Below, in pieces: positions 10,075-19,686 of a stretch of DNA of 64,000 nucleotides. Made by a program: the position numbers and the translations under genes. Position 1 is the first letter of the stretch; every line of letters begins with the position of its first letter. The notes below the pieces were generated by a model. The model did not search any database. It worked only from the letters and a program-made list of their open reading frames with translations, and was not told the DNA's origin. The stretch spans positions 62,001 through 126,000 of the forward strand of contig NZ_JAHKPN010000011.1 in NCBI RefSeq assembly GCF_018860545.1, in the 5' to 3' direction. The stretch comes from Winogradskyella psychrotolerans (GTDB lineage Bacteria; Bacteroidota; Bacteroidia; Flavobacteriales; Flavobacteriaceae).

Positions 10075-10752
10075 CTACGCTAATATATTCTCAGTTACTT
10101 TTTGTCCGTCTAACATTCTTATAATTCTGTGACTGTATTTTGCATCGTGCTCACTATGTGTTACCATGATGATGGTTGTGCCTGCTTCATTGAGATCTAT
10201 TAATAAATCCATAACCTCATTACCATTGGTACTATCTAAATTTCCTGTGGGCTCATCGGCAAGAATTAATTTGGGTTTGTTTACAACCGCTCTTGCCACA
10301 GCTACACGTTGTTGCTGACCACCAGAAAGTTGTTGAGGAAAGTGATTTCTTCGGTGCATAATTTGCATTTTCTCTAAAACCGCTTCGACTTGCAGTTTAC
10401 GTTCTGCCGGTTTAACACCTGTGTAGATTAAGGGTAATTCTACGTTTTCAAACACCGTTAGTTCATCAATGAGATTAAAGCTTTGAAAAACAAAACCAAT
10501 ATTGTGTTTGCGTAATTCTGAACGCTTGCGCTCATTATAACCAGCGACTTCCGTGCCGTTAAACATAAAACTACCACCATCAGGATCGTCTAGTAATCCC
10601 AAAATATTTAATAGGGTCGATTTCCCACATCCCGAAGGTCCCATGATCGCCACAAACTCACCTTCTTTCACATCAAATGATAATTTGTTTAAGGCTATGG
10701 TTTGTACTTCTTCGGTTTTATAGAATTTTTCTAAATCTTTTATTTGTATCAT
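10075..10752 (-). CDS. ABC transporter ATP-binding protein, LolD/MacB type
   Basis: 225-residue nucleotide-binding subunit. It has Walker A GPSGCGKST near residue 39, Q-loop FQSFNLIDELT, signature LSGGQQQRVAVARA, Walker [14 protein letters not shown] and H-loop MVTHSEHD. The NLID and DEPTGNLD features are typical of ATPases serving MacB, LolCE and FtsX-type permeases. It is the only ATPase in the cluster and lies between the adaptor gene (113 bp upstream) and the four permease genes, so it probably energises all of them. Cytoplasmic, membrane-associated. Confidence 0.95.
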   Translation of the reverse strand: MIQIKDLEKFYKTEEVQTIALNKLSFDVKEGEFVAIMGPSGCGKSTLLNILGLLDDPDGGSFMFNGTEVAGYNERKRSELRKHNIGFVFQSFNLIDELTVFENVELPLIYTGVKPAERKLQVEAVLEKMQIMHRRNHFPQQLSGGQQQRVAVARAVVNKPKLILADEPTGNLDSTNGNEVMDLLIDLNEAGTTIIMVTHSEHDAKYSHRIIRMLDGQKVTENILA

Positions 10753-10864
10753 CGTATAAGTTTTTATCTTGTAGCTTTGGCTATTAGCCCTTAGTTATTG
10801 GTTGTTAATTTTAGTGTTTTTTCTATTCTCTATTATCTTGAATCTTGGTTCATGTCTCTTGTTT

Positions 10865-12115
10865 CTATTTCAAAATCAACTCTTCCGTATCTCCAAAAGC
10901 ATCATAACTCGAGGTGACTACTTTATCTCCAGGATTTAAACCATCAAGCACCTCATAATATTCTGTATTCTGGCTTCCTAATCTTATGTTGACTTTGTAC
11001 GCTGTGTTTCCATCTTCGCTGACTTTAAACATCCAGTTCCCTCCTGTTTTTTGAAAGAAGCCACCTTTCGCTACTAACAACGCTTCTTTTTCTGCACTTA
11101 AGGCCACACGAATTTGCAAATTCTGACCTCTACGAATGCCTTCAGGCACTTCACCTACAAATTTCATATCCACTTGAAAACGACCATTGGTAACTTGTGT
11201 AAATACCTTTTTAATTTCTAAAGTGTAGGTTTTATTATTCAACACAAAGGTTCCGGTTTGACCATTATAAATTCTAGAAATATAATGTTCATCAATATCT
11301 ACTCTTACTTTATAACCAGTGATCACATCGACTTGACCTAACCGTGTGCCTTTATTAATAGACTGCCCGATTTCAGCATCTAGCGACGTTAACTGACCGT
11401 CAATTGGTGCTCTCACCACTAAATCGCCTACTTTTTTTCGCATAAGCTCTAATGCACTTTGCGTTCTGGCATATGAGTTTTTCGCTTGACTCACTTCTAA
11501 TTTAGACGAAATAGTATCTTCAGATAAAACTTGTTTAGCCAGCTTCATCCGTTCTTTTTGGTATTCGTAATTATTCTGAGACGACTCATAATCCATTCTT
11601 CCTATCGCACCTTTTTCGTATAACCGTTTGTTTAAATTATAAACACGTTCGGCTTCAATCAGATTATTTTCAACATCTGTAAATTGATTTTGTCTGTTAA
11701 TAGTATTTTGGCGCGCTGCATTTTGAGAAATCTGCATTTGGGTTAATAAATTATACACCGACGTTTCTTGGTTAATGAGACTCAATTCCAAATCGGTATT
11801 TGATAACCTTAGAATTGGCTCTCCTTTTTTCAACATAGCACCATCTTCAACAAACTTCTCTTCTACTCGCCCACCTTCCAAAGCATCTAAATAAATTGTA
11901 GTGATTGGAAGCACAATGCCGTTAACCGGAATGTTTTCTTGAAATACATTTTCACTTACTGTACTAATTGAAATACGCTCTTTATCCACATTCAATTTAG
12001 AACCACCTGAGGTTTGAAAAATAACATATATGATTAAAGCTATTATTGCAATAATCCCTATAGCTAATCCTATTTTTTGAGTTGAAAATTTCTTCTTTTG
12101 AATTGGAACGTCCAT
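10865..12115 (-). CDS. HlyD/MacA-like periplasmic adaptor protein
   Basis: Membrane-fusion adaptor of about 416 aa. A short cytoplasmic N-terminus is followed by a membrane anchor (IGLAIGIIAIIALIIYVIF), a lipoyl-like half, a long helical hairpin region (NRQNQFTDVEN through LELMRKKV), the second lipoyl-like half (VRAPIDGQLTSLDAEIGQ) and beta-barrel domains. I start it at the ATG giving MDVPIQKKK. The longer frame up to 12187 would run through the sigma-54-like promoter at 12146-12160. It should bridge the inner-membrane permeases to an outer-membrane channel, but no TolC-like gene is in the window. It is first in the operon and divergent from the regulator genes. Confidence 0.92.
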   Translation of the reverse strand: MDVPIQKKKFSTQKIGLAIGIIAIIALIIYVIFQTSGGSKLNVDKERISISTVSENVFQENIPVNGIVLPITTIYLDALEGGRVEEKFVEDGAMLKKGEPILRLSNTDLELSLINQETSVYNLLTQMQISQNAARQNTINRQNQFTDVENNLIEAERVYNLNKRLYEKGAIGRMDYESSQNNYEYQKERMKLAKQVLSEDTISSKLEVSQAKNSYARTQSALELMRKKVGDLVVRAPIDGQLTSLDAEIGQSINKGTRLGQVDVITGYKVRVDIDEHYISRIYNGQTGTFVLNNKTYTLEIKKVFTQVTNGRFQVDMKFVGEVPEGIRRGQNLQIRVALSAEKEALLVAKGGFFQKTGGNWMFKVSEDGNTAYKVNIRLGSQNTEYYEVLDGLNPGDKVVTSSYDAFGDTEELILK

Positions 12116-12145
12116 TATATATCTATTATTTATACTTTTTATATA

Positions 12146-12160
12146 GTGAAGATGATGCCA
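12146..12160 (-). promoter_or_regulatory. Sigma-54-like promoter of the efflux operon
   Basis: The minus strand reads TGGCATCATCTTCAC followed by TATATAAAAAG. The GG and terminal C have -24/-12 spacing, but the -12 element is AC instead of GC. Transcription would begin near 12135, leaving roughly 20 nt before the ATG at 12115, which favours that start codon. The same 15 bases recur at 2427-2441. Confidence 0.62.
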
Positions 12161-12211
12161 AAAACACAAAATATTGATTTTCAACATATTATTGTTTTTA
12201 TCAAAACTAAA

Positions 12212-12252
12212 AGTGTCCGATTTTGATACACTTTATGTTCGAAAATGCACAC
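12212..12252 (-). promoter_or_regulatory. Tandem operator (enhancer-like) sites of the efflux operon
   Basis: On the plus strand AGTGT-N11-ACACT is a dyad at 12212-12232. A second related site, TGTTCGAAAATGCACA, begins at 12236. Both lie within 55-105 bp upstream of the promoter-like element and both have counterparts before permease 1. They are in the divergent region beside the NtrC-type regulator gene, the natural candidate ligand, and could also bear on that gene's own expression. Confidence 0.58.
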
Positions 12253-12322
12253 TTTTAAACACTACTAAAATTTTATTTTTTGAATTTTTATAAGCTGAAT
12301 TTAATATCGTAATATTGTATGG

Positions 12323-13675
12323 ATGGTATTAAAAAACGCTACAATATTAGTTATAGACGATGATGTTGATGTATTAACAGCATTACGCTTGCTTTTAAAA
12401 CCACTGGTTAGAGAGGTGGTTACCGAAAAGAATCCGAGTAATATTCTATCTCAAATTGAGAAGACTGCTTACGACATTATTGTTCTAGACATGAATTTTA
12501 ATGGTTTAGTCAATACAGGTAATGAAGGTATTTTTTGGCTAAATAAAATTCGACAACAAAAACCTGAAACCTCTGTTATTTTGATGACCGCTTATGCCGA
12601 TATTGATTTAGCCATACGCGGATTAAAAGAAGGAGCTTCTGACTTTTTAATGAAACCTTGGAAAAATGAAAAAATCGTAGAAACCATGACTACGATTCTT
12701 GGTCAGAAGACATCTCAAAACAGTACAAAGAACCAACTTCAAAATAATTCTGTTGACATTATTGGTGATAGCGATGTGATGACTGATGTATTTATGAAAC
12801 TTAAAAAAGTGGCTCCAACAGATGCTAATGTTTTAATCCTTGGTGAAAATGGTACTGGTAAAGATTTAATTGCTCGTGCGCTTCATGATAACTCTAATAG
12901 AAGACATCAACCTTTTGTAAAAGTCGATGTTGGTGCCTTAACCGAATCCTTATTTGAAAGTGAATTATTTGGGTATAAAAAAGGAGCTTTCACAGATGCT
13001 AGAGAAGATAGAAAAGGTCGATTTGAAGCCGCCCATGGTGGCACACTATTTTTAGATGAAATAGGAAATATTAGTTTGAGTCAGCAAGCCCGATTACTCA
13101 CCGTCCTACAAAACAGACAAGTGACTCCTTTGGGCTCAAATGAATCTATTTCTATAGATATTCGGTTGATTTGCGCTACTAATATCAATCCTCAAATTTT
13201 AGCAGACGAAAAGAAATTTAGAAAAGATTTAATTTACAGAATAAATACCGTTGATATTATTGCTCCACCACTTAGAGATCGTGGTACGGATATTACAGCA
13301 TTAGCACATCATTTTATAGCTTTATATGCTGAAAAATATAATAAAAGTCCGTTTTCTTTTGATTCCGGATTCATTTCAAAATTAAAAAAGCACGACTTCC
13401 CTGGTAATGTAAGAGAACTTCAATATGTTTTAGAACGTGCAATTATTATGACTGACGGCTCGGTTTTAAAACCAGAAGATTTAGTATTTTCATCTATAGA
13501 GCGTTCATCGACCTCTACAAATATGAAAACTCAAAGTTTAAACTTAGACGATTTAGAAAAGAACGCCATTTTAAATGTCCTTGAAAAAAATAAAGGTAAT
13601 GTTTCAAAATCAGCTAAAGAATTAGGTATTACCAGAGCAGCTTTATACAGAAGACTAGAAAAGTATGAACTATAG
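12323..13675 (+). CDS. NtrC-family sigma-54-dependent response regulator
   Basis: 450 aa. The receiver domain (1-120) has acidic pocket D12-D14, phospho-acceptor D56 (VLDMNF), TAY near 91 and the conserved lysine in MKPW. The AAA+ domain has Walker A GENGTGKD, GAFTDA at 221-226, Walker B GGTLFLDEIG and NPGNVREL-type motif FPGNVREL. It ends with a Fis-like helix-turn-helix (NVSKSAKELGITRAALYRRL). The sigma-54 contact loop is GAFTDA rather than GAFTGA. The gene overlaps the kinase gene by 11 bp, and the pair is divergent from the efflux operon it probably activates. The inducing signal cannot be read from the sequence. Confidence 0.95.
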   Translation: MVLKNATILVIDDDVDVLTALRLLLKPLVREVVTEKNPSNILSQIEKTAYDIIVLDMNFNGLVNTGNEGIFWLNKIRQQKPETSVILMTAYADIDLAIRGLKEGASDFLMKPWKNEKIVETMTTILGQKTSQNSTKNQLQNNSVDIIGDSDVMTDVFMKLKKVAPTDANVLILGENGTGKDLIARALHDNSNRRHQPFVKVDVGALTESLFESELFGYKKGAFTDAREDRKGRFEAAHGGTLFLDEIGNISLSQQARLLTVLQNRQVTPLGSNESISIDIRLICATNINPQILADEKKFRKDLIYRINTVDIIAPPLRDRGTDITALAHHFIALYAEKYNKSPFSFDSGFISKLKKHDFPGNVRELQYVLERAIIMTDGSVLKPEDLVFSSIERSSTSTNMKTQSLNLDDLEKNAILNVLEKNKGNVSKSAKELGITRAALYRRLEKYEL

Positions 13676-15008
13676 AAGTTATATTCTTTGGCTCTTTTTT
13701 AGAGTGCTTCTTTTAGTAGGTGCCATACTCGCGTTAGTGTATTCTATTTACAAAGATCAATCCGCTTATATTGTTATTATTAGCATCATGCTACTCTATT
13801 TATTTATAAACACCTATACCTTTGTAAAACGTCGTTTTGAAGCTATAGATGATTTTTTTGAAGCTGTAAAATATCGTGATTTCTCACGTTGGTTTCCAGA
13901 AGACAGAGGTCCTAAAGATATTCGGTTTTTGTACACAGGTTTTAATGAGATTAACAGAACCATTAAAGACATCAATTCACAAAACGAAGCACAATATGTG
14001 TATTTACAGAAGATTTTAGAAATGGTAGACATCGGAATTATTGCTTATAATCTCGAAACTGGAGATGTCTTATGGAGTAACGAGCCATTTGGAGACATTT
14101 TAGATGTCCCATCTTTTAAAAATATCCGCTTTGTTGAAAACAGAAAACCAGAATTGTATAATACCGTTTTTGAAACGTATCATCGCGAACCGGATTCGAT
14201 TTCCATTGCACTTCAAAATGAAACTATAAAAATTTTAATTTCCGATACGGTATTTCAAGTAAAAGATGATGCATTTAAATTGATTGTCATTCAAGATATT
14301 GATAATACGCTGAATAAAAATGAATCGGAATCTTGGAAGAAGTTATTAAGTGTGATGACCCATGAAATTATGAATTCCATTGCGCCTATTTCATCTTTAG
14401 CCGATACGCTTCAACAAAACTTACAACTCGCTATTGAGCATCCGGAAGAAACACGTTTAGAATTAGAAGACTTAAATGCTGGAGTCAAAACCATTAAAAA
14501 CCGCAGTGAAGGCCTTTTAAAATTTGCGAAAACCTATAGAAGTTTGAGTAAAGTGACACACCTCAACTTACAACGTGTTAAAATTGAAGACTTATTTAGT
14601 AATATCCAGCTTTTAATGGAACCATCCATAAAAGCCAAAGCTATTGCCATTACATTCGAGGTTACCTCACCCAAATTAGAATTAGATATTGATGCACATC
14701 TTATAGAACAAGTACTTATCAATCTTATTTTAAATGCTGTTGACGCCTGTAAGAGTAAAGACCATTCAGAAATTAAAGTATTAGCATCTCAAAACCCAAA
14801 TAGAGATATTGTAATTAAAGTTTTAGACAATGGCTCTGGTATCCCAAAAGATATTCTAGAGAACATATTTGTGCCTTTCTTTACTAGTAAAACTACGGGA
14901 AGTGGCATAGGATTAAGCCTTTGTAAGCAAATTATGTTGCTTCATAAAGGCAGAATCATTGTTAAAAGTGTAGAGGGAGAAGGTTCTGCATTTAGTTTGA
15001 TTTTTTAA
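13665..15008 (+). CDS. Membrane sensor histidine kinase (NtrB-like)
   Basis: 447 aa. Two N-terminal membrane helices (about 8-26 and 32-52) have almost no periplasmic loop, so any signal is sensed in the membrane or cytoplasm. A PAS-like segment follows ([21 protein letters not shown]), then the HisKA domain with H233 ([14 protein letters not shown]). The ATPase domain has the N-box [18 protein letters not shown] and [13 protein letters not shown]. It is translationally coupled to the preceding regulator by an 11-bp overlap and is its likely cognate kinase. Its stop region overlaps the convergent DsbD-like gene by 4 bp. Confidence 0.93.
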   Translation: MNYRSYILWLFFRVLLLVGAILALVYSIYKDQSAYIVIISIMLLYLFINTYTFVKRRFEAIDDFFEAVKYRDFSRWFPEDRGPKDIRFLYTGFNEINRTIKDINSQNEAQYVYLQKILEMVDIGIIAYNLETGDVLWSNEPFGDILDVPSFKNIRFVENRKPELYNTVFETYHREPDSISIALQNETIKILISDTVFQVKDDAFKLIVIQDIDNTLNKNESESWKKLLSVMTHEIMNSIAPISSLADTLQQNLQLAIEHPEETRLELEDLNAGVKTIKNRSEGLLKFAKTYRSLSKVTHLNLQRVKIEDLFSNIQLLMEPSIKAKAIAITFEVTSPKLELDIDAHLIEQVLINLILNAVDACKSKDHSEIKVLASQNPNRDIVIKVLDNGSGIPKDILENIFVPFFTSKTTGSGIGLSLCKQIMLLHKGRIIVKSVEGEGSAFSLIF

Positions 15009-17410
15009 TCTTTAAAATTCCCTATACCTTCTTTTAACCATGCCTCATATTCTTCAATATTTGGAGTGTAAGCAACAGGCTCAATTAGATTTTCTTCATT
15101 ATGATCCATCAATACATAATATGGCTGTGTATTCGTTTTGTATTTAATGGTTTGCATTTCGCTCCACTTTTGTCCCTTGTTTTTCAATTTTTTACCCGGT
15201 CGTAATTTTGAATCTGGCGCTTCACCCTCAGGAAAATCAATTTGTTCATCTACGTACAATGAAATTAAAACAATATCATTTTTAAGTTTTGACAATACTT
15301 TTGGATCTACCCAAACATTTTGTTCCATTTTACGGCAATTGACACAAGACCAACCTGTAAAATCTAGCATCACAGGTTTTCCTACTTTTTTGGCATAAGC
15401 CAAACCTGTTTCGTAATCGTTGAATGCGATGATATCGTGTGGCGCTAATAAATGTGCGCCTTCGGGAACTTCAACCGTACCACTACCACCTTTAGAATTA
15501 CCAACACCATATGGAGATTCAGAATAATCCAACGGAGGCGGAAACGCACTTATAATTTTTAAAGGTGCTCCCCAAAGTCCAGGAATCATGTAAATCGTAA
15601 ACGTCAGCGTTAGTAAGCCAAATAATAATCGTCCTACTGAAATATGCTTTAGTGGAGAATCATGTGGTAATTGTATTTTACCAAAAAGATATAAAGACAA
15701 TGTCCCGAAAATGGCAATCCATATCGCGATAAATACTTCACGTTCTAAGAAGTGTAATTGTAATACTAAATCGGCTTGTGATAAGAATTTAAACGCTAAT
15801 GCTAATTCTAAAAATCCTAAAACGACTTTTACTGTATTTAGCCATCCACCAGATTTTGGTAATGAATTTAACCAACCCGGAAATGCTGCAAATAAAGCGA
15901 ATGGCAAGGCGATTGCAGATGAAAATCCTAACATTCCTATAACTGGAGCGATGCCTCCTTTAGAAGCCGCTTCTACTAAAATTGTTCCCACAATTGGCCC
16001 TGTACAAGAAAACGATACAATAGCTAAGGCTAAAGCCATAAAGAAAATACCAACAAGACCACCTCTATCGGCTTGTTTATCTGCTTTGTTTGCCCAAGAA
16101 TTTGGAAGTACAATTTCAAAAGCTCCCAAGAACGAAATGGCAAAAACCACTAATAATATAAAGAAGATGAGATTAAACCAAACGTTTGTCGCTAAGGCAT
16201 TCAACGCATCAGCACCGAAAATAGCCGTTATTATGGTTCCTAATAACACATAAATAACGATAATTGATAATCCATAAATGATAGCATTACGGATGCCTTT
16301 GGCTTTAGATTGACTTTGTTTGATAAAGAAACTTACCGTCATTGGTATCATTGGAAATACACAAGGAGTTAATAAGGCGACAAATCCTGAAAAGAACGCG
16401 ATAATAAATATAGACCATAAGCCTTTGCTCGACTCGTCGTCAGTTGACTCAGAATTCTCAGTAACATCGGAAGAAGCCACAATAGTCTTAGTTAAATCAT
16501 ATTCTAAATCGACATAGGTTGGTGCTGTGCATTGTGTATCATCACAAGACATGAAACCAACTTCTGATTCTATTGTAGTAATAGTAGAATCTGTGAGTTT
16601 AATTTTTTGTCTAAACTCTGTTTTATTTTTAAAGTATTTAATCTTCATCTCGAAGACCTTATCCATACTTTCTTCTCCGTTTTCTTCATGAGTAGTACCG
16701 AGTCGTTCTACACCGTCTTTCAGAGTATAATCGAAACTTGTTGGTATTGGTCCACCGTCTTCAATATGTTGAGCATATAACTTCCAACCCTTATCTATTG
16801 TTGCTATTGATACCAGTATGAATTCAGTGTCATTAAGTTTTTCTACAGCAGTACTCCATTTAACAGGTTCGAGGATTTTAGTTGTGGCCCCCATTAAATC
16901 TAAAGATGGCAATCCGGCTGAATCTTCTTCAACCGTTTCAGCATCCTTCAAATTAAACTTGAGATCAATATAATTTGGAGGTAGGCATTTTTCGTCATCA
17001 CAAACCATAAATTCTACTTCTCCTTCTACTAATGACAATTCCTCATTCAGCACTTTAATACGTTGTGTAAACTCGGCTTTGTTTTCAAAAAAGGTAATAC
17101 GCATTTGAAAAACAGGATCGTCAACCGTATGACCTTCGTCTTCTGAGGTTTCGCCAACTAACTCAAAATTCTCATTTTCTGTAAATGAAAAACCAGTCGG
17201 AATGGGTCCATTATCTGGAACATTTTGAGAATATAAATGCCATCCAGAATCAATAGTGGCTATGGAAACAAGGTCGTATTCAGTGTCCGACACTTTTTCA
17301 ACTTTAGTTTCCCATTTTACGGGGTCAAAAACTTGCGAAAATAAATTGAATGAAAATGAAAAAGCGAAAAGGCTTAGTAGAAGTACTTTTTTAAAATTCA
17401 TGAACGACAT
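15005..17410 (-). CDS. DsbD-like thiol:disulfide interchange protein
   Basis: 801 aa. A signal peptide is followed by two copies of the DsbD N-terminal domain (about 27-160 and 175-310; compare [16 protein letters not shown] with [16 protein letters not shown]). Each copy keeps a Cys pair (CDDEKC, CDDTQC). An eight-helix CcdA-type core with TPCVFPMIP and SCTGP follows. The C-terminal thioredoxin domain has [10 protein letters not shown] near 685-692. It should pass electrons from cytoplasmic thioredoxin to periplasmic substrates. The doubled N-terminal domain is unusual against the enterobacterial form. M4 (17401) is an alternative start. Confidence 0.93.
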   Translation of the reverse strand: MSFMNFKKVLLLSLFAFSFSFNLFSQVFDPVKWETKVEKVSDTEYDLVSIATIDSGWHLYSQNVPDNGPIPTGFSFTENENFELVGETSEDEGHTVDDPVFQMRITFFENKAEFTQRIKVLNEELSLVEGEVEFMVCDDEKCLPPNYIDLKFNLKDAETVEEDSAGLPSLDLMGATTKILEPVKWSTAVEKLNDTEFILVSIATIDKGWKLYAQHIEDGGPIPTSFDYTLKDGVERLGTTHEENGEESMDKVFEMKIKYFKNKTEFRQKIKLTDSTITTIESEVGFMSCDDTQCTAPTYVDLEYDLTKTIVASSDVTENSESTDDESSKGLWSIFIIAFFSGFVALLTPCVFPMIPMTVSFFIKQSQSKAKGIRNAIIYGLSIIVIYVLLGTIITAIFGADALNALATNVWFNLIFFILLVVFAISFLGAFEIVLPNSWANKADKQADRGGLVGIFFMALALAIVSFSCTGPIVGTILVEAASKGGIAPVIGMLGFSSAIALPFALFAAFPGWLNSLPKSGGWLNTVKVVLGFLELALAFKFLSQADLVLQLHFLEREVFIAIWIAIFGTLSLYLFGKIQLPHDSPLKHISVGRLLFGLLTLTFTIYMIPGLWGAPLKIISAFPPPLDYSESPYGVGNSKGGSGTVEVPEGAHLLAPHDIIAFNDYETGLAYAKKVGKPVMLDFTGWSCVNCRKMEQNVWVDPKVLSKLKNDIVLISLYVDEQIDFPEGEAPDSKLRPGKKLKNKGQKWSEMQTIKYKTNTQPYYVLMDHNEENLIEPVAYTPNIEEYEAWLKEGIGNFKD

Positions 17411-17424
17411 GTTATGTTAATTTG

Positions 17425-17432
17425 CAAATGTA
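17425..17432 (-). promoter_or_regulatory. Promoter -7 box for the DsbD-like gene
   Basis: The minus strand reads TACATTTG, matching the Bacteroidota primary-sigma form TAnnTTTG, 15 bp upstream of the start at 17410. I see no clear TTTG at -33. Confidence 0.45.
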
Positions 17433-17511
17433 ACAGATGCATTTCTGTTTTACAGTTACAGTCGTCTAATTTATAAAAATCTTAAGAATATTAGATAAGA
17501 AATAGCAGTAT

Positions 17512-17538
17512 AAAAAAACCGAACACTAGGTTCGGTTT
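17512..17538 (-). terminator. Rho-independent terminator of the rhodanese genes
   Basis: AAACCGAAC (17516-17524) pairs perfectly with GTTCGGTTT (17530-17538), with a five-base loop. On the minus strand it runs into a T-rich stretch. It lies eight bases past the stop codon of the rhodanese lipoprotein gene. Confidence 0.85.
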
Positions 17539-17545
17539 ATTAAGA

Positions 17546-17956
17546 TTATGATTTCACCTTAATGTTAAGTTTATCTGAGTGTTTCCATTTAGAAAGGCCA
17601 CCCTCCAAATCGTATATCTTTTCAAAGCCGGCTGCTTCAAGTTTCCTAGCACATTTAGCACTACTTCTTCCAGAATTACAATACAGAATAACAGGCTTAG
17701 CTTTATCGAGTTTTGAAATATCCTCATCAAAAGTTGGGGATTTAAAGTCAATATTTTGGGAGTTGACAATATGCATATCTTCATGTTCTTCCGGAGTACG
17801 GATATCAATTAATTGCACATCTTCTAACTTTAAAATAGACTGCATTTCTGCTGCCGTTACGAGCTGAACTTCAGAATTATTTAGTGTACTATTTAAACAG
17901 CTAGTACTTAAACTTGCTATGAACAGCAAACAACATATTGCACCTATTTTTTTCAT
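17546..17956 (-). CDS. Rhodanese-domain lipoprotein
   Basis: About 136 aa. I start it at the ATG giving MKKIGAICCLLFIASLSTSC, which is a lipoprotein signal peptide with a cysteine at the expected position. The longer frame (to 18016) would overlap the upstream gene and bury this signal. The rhodanese domain has the active-site loop YCNSGRSS with its catalytic cysteine, preceded by LIDIRTPEEH. It should be anchored outside the cytoplasm. It follows the cytosolic rhodanese gene by 16 bp, so the two are probably one operon. Confidence 0.88.
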   Translation of the reverse strand: MKKIGAICCLLFIASLSTSCLNSTLNNSEVQLVTAAEMQSILKLEDVQLIDIRTPEEHEDMHIVNSQNIDFKSPTFDEDISKLDKAKPVILYCNSGRSSAKCARKLEAAGFEKIYDLEGGLSKWKHSDKLNIKVKS

Positions 17957-17972
17957 AATATTTAGTATTGAA

Positions 17973-18290
17973 TTATTCAATATGAGTAACTTCACCTTCC
18001 CATTCATTGAATCCACCTACAAGATTGTAAGCATTTTCAATTTCTAATTGATTCATAATAGCACATGCTTGTCCGCTTCTGTTTCCAGACCTACAATACA
18101 CATAAAAGTTTTTTGATTTATCTAATTCTTCAACCTCATTAATAAACCCTTGACCTTTAAATATGTCTATATGAATTGCATTAGGAATTATTCCTTCATT
18201 AACTTCATCTTGTGTTCTAACGTCTAAAACAATAGCATTGGTATCTGCTTCTAATTGTTTTGTCCATTCTTCTTGTGATAAATCAGCCAT
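17973..18290 (-). CDS. Single-domain cytosolic rhodanese
   Basis: 105 aa, one rhodanese domain with LDVRTQDEVNEG, active-site loop YCRSGNRSGQA and a conserved GGFNEWEG end. There is no signal peptide. Members of this family carry sulfur as a cysteine persulfide, and the specific acceptor here is unknown. It is the first gene of the pair with the lipoprotein rhodanese. A TAATTTTG box at 18313-18320 on the minus strand is a plausible promoter element about 23 bp upstream. Confidence 0.9.
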   Translation of the reverse strand: MADLSQEEWTKQLEADTNAIVLDVRTQDEVNEGIIPNAIHIDIFKGQGFINEVEELDKSKNFYVYCRSGNRSGQACAIMNQLEIENAYNLVGGFNEWEGEVTHIE

Positions 18291-18505
18291 TTTTCTTGTT
18301 CTTTATTTTTAGCAAAATTAACATTTCATTATGATATAGACGTAAAAAAACGGAAAGTGTTACATTTCGAGATCATTTTTTTTAAATACTTCGCTATGCG
18401 ATTCCATGTATGTATTTAAAAATGCGCTTTAAAAGATCGTATCAACCTAAGTCCACCATATTATAACTTTAACATAATATTAAGGTGATACCTCAATAAA
18501 ACAAA

Positions 18506-18531
18506 TACATTTGTCTATACAATTGTTGTAT
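18506..18531 (+). promoter_or_regulatory. Promoter and candidate MarR operator
   Basis: TACATTTG at 18506-18513 fits the -7 form TAnnTTTG. Directly after it, ATACAA-TTG-TTGTAT (18517-18531) is a perfect six-base inverted repeat touching the ATG at 18532. A dyad covering the transcription start of a marR gene suggests self-repression. The regulator-operator match is inference. Confidence 0.6.
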
Positions 18532-18996
18532 ATGAAAGAATTGAACGATATCTTAAAAAATAAAGCAGATATGCCCTTATCACGTGCAACGGCTGTAAAT
18601 ATTTATTACACCGCGTCATGGATGAAGGAGGACTTCTTACTTGCATTAAAACCATACGATTTATCTGTAGAACAATTTAATGTTCTTAGAATTCTTAGAG
18701 GTCAGCATGGAAACCCAATCAATTTGCAAGACATACAAGAACGTATGATTAGTAAAATGAGCAATACAACACGATTAGTAGATAAATTGATTAAAAAAAA
18801 CTTTGTACAACGTACGATTTGTAAAAGCAATAGACGAAAAGTTGAAATTTTAATTACGGATCTGGGTTTACAAACATTAGAAACAATGGATCCTATTATT
18901 GATGCTACTGAAGAAAATATGACCAAAAATTTAACTCAAGAAGAGTTGATACAATTAAACACCCTTTTAATTAAACTTAAAAACAAATCATTATGA
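18532..18996 (+). CDS. MarR-family transcriptional regulator
   Basis: About 154 aa with a winged-helix core. It includes LSVEQFNVLRILRG, the recognition region INLQDIQERMISKMSNTTRLVDKLIKKNFVQR and the wing CKSNRRKVEILITDLG. I use ATG 18532. A TTG frame start at 18511 would overlap the promoter-like box. Its last bases overlap the YceI gene (ATGA), so the two are translationally coupled. MarR proteins are dimeric regulators that usually respond to small molecules or oxidation. No effector is evident here. Confidence 0.92.
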   Translation: MKELNDILKNKADMPLSRATAVNIYYTASWMKEDFLLALKPYDLSVEQFNVLRILRGQHGNPINLQDIQERMISKMSNTTRLVDKLIKKNFVQRTICKSNRRKVEILITDLGLQTLETMDPIIDATEENMTKNLTQEELIQLNTLLIKLKNKSL

Positions 18997-19562
18997 AAAA
19001 CAAAAATTCGAAAATTGCCATGCTATTAATTTTAGCCTTATCATTTATGTCTTACACGACATTAAAAGATAAAACTGTGAAAGTTGAAGACAGTTCAATA
19101 ATTTGGAAAGGTTATAAAGTTGGTGGTGAACACACGGGAACTATTAACCTAAAGAGCGGGATGCTATCTTTTGATGGTGCAACCTTAACCGGTGGAACTT
19201 TTACTATTGACATGACCTCTATTAACACTACCGATTTACAAGGCGAATACAAAGGGAAATTAGATGGCCATTTAAAATCCGATGATTTCTTTGGAGTAGA
19301 AGAATTCCCAACAGCGACCTTAAAAATTACATCAGTTACTGGTAATGATGGAAACTATAATGTCAAAGCTGATATAACAATTAAAGGTAAAACAGAAGCG
19401 ATTTCTTTTCCTATGATCGTAAAAGGAAATTCAGCAACGGCAAACCTAAAAATTGATAGAACAAAACATAACATCACATATAAGTCGCCGTCATTATTAG
19501 AAACTATAAAGGATAAGGCCATTTATGATGACTTTGATTTAAATGTAACGCTTAAGTTTTAG
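18993..19562 (+). CDS. YceI-family secreted protein
   Basis: 189 aa. An N-terminal hydrophobic signal (IAMLLILALSFMSYTT) is followed by a YceI/lipocalin-like beta-barrel: WKGYKVGGEHTGTINLKSG, GTFTIDMTSINTTD, HLKSDDFFGVEEFPTATLKI, and a C-terminal DDFDLNVTLKF strand. YceI proteins are periplasmic and bind isoprenoid-type hydrophobic ligands. The exact role here is unknown. Coupling to a MarR gene by 4 bp suggests it is the main target of that regulator. A strong terminator follows at 19595. Confidence 0.92.
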   Translation: MKNKNSKIAMLLILALSFMSYTTLKDKTVKVEDSSIIWKGYKVGGEHTGTINLKSGMLSFDGATLTGGTFTIDMTSINTTDLQGEYKGKLDGHLKSDDFFGVEEFPTATLKITSVTGNDGNYNVKADITIKGKTEAISFPMIVKGNSATANLKIDRTKHNITYKSPSLLETIKDKAIYDDFDLNVTLKF

Positions 19563-19594
19563 TCCCTAGGTAATACATATAGCATTTAAATTTT

Positions 19595-19638
19595 GATTCT
19601 TGTTTTTATAAAAATTTTTAAAAACAGGAATCTTTTTT
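19595..19638 (+). terminator. Rho-independent terminator after the YceI gene
   Basis: GATTCTTGTTTTT (19595-19607) pairs with AAAAACAGGAATC (19620-19632) with one G-U pair. The T-run TTTTTT follows at 19633-19638. It separates the MarR-YceI operon from the tryptophan operon promoter. Confidence 0.85.
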
Positions 19639-19647
19639 ATTAAAGTG

Positions 19648-19678
19648 TTTGAAATCCGAAATTTGATTTCTATCTTTG
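19648..19678 (+). promoter_or_regulatory. Promoter of the tryptophan operon
   Basis: TTTG (19648-19651), a 19-bp spacer and TATCTTTG (19671-19678) match the Bacteroidota -33/-7 consensus exactly. Transcription should start only a few bases before the leader-peptide ATG at 19687. Confidence 0.8.
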
Positions 19679-19686
19679 ATGTTCAG

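Noticed and set aside
12116-12187. Longer adaptor protein starting at 12187
   Set aside because: The extra 24 codons run through the promoter-like element at 12146-12160, and the shorter form has a normal N-terminus.
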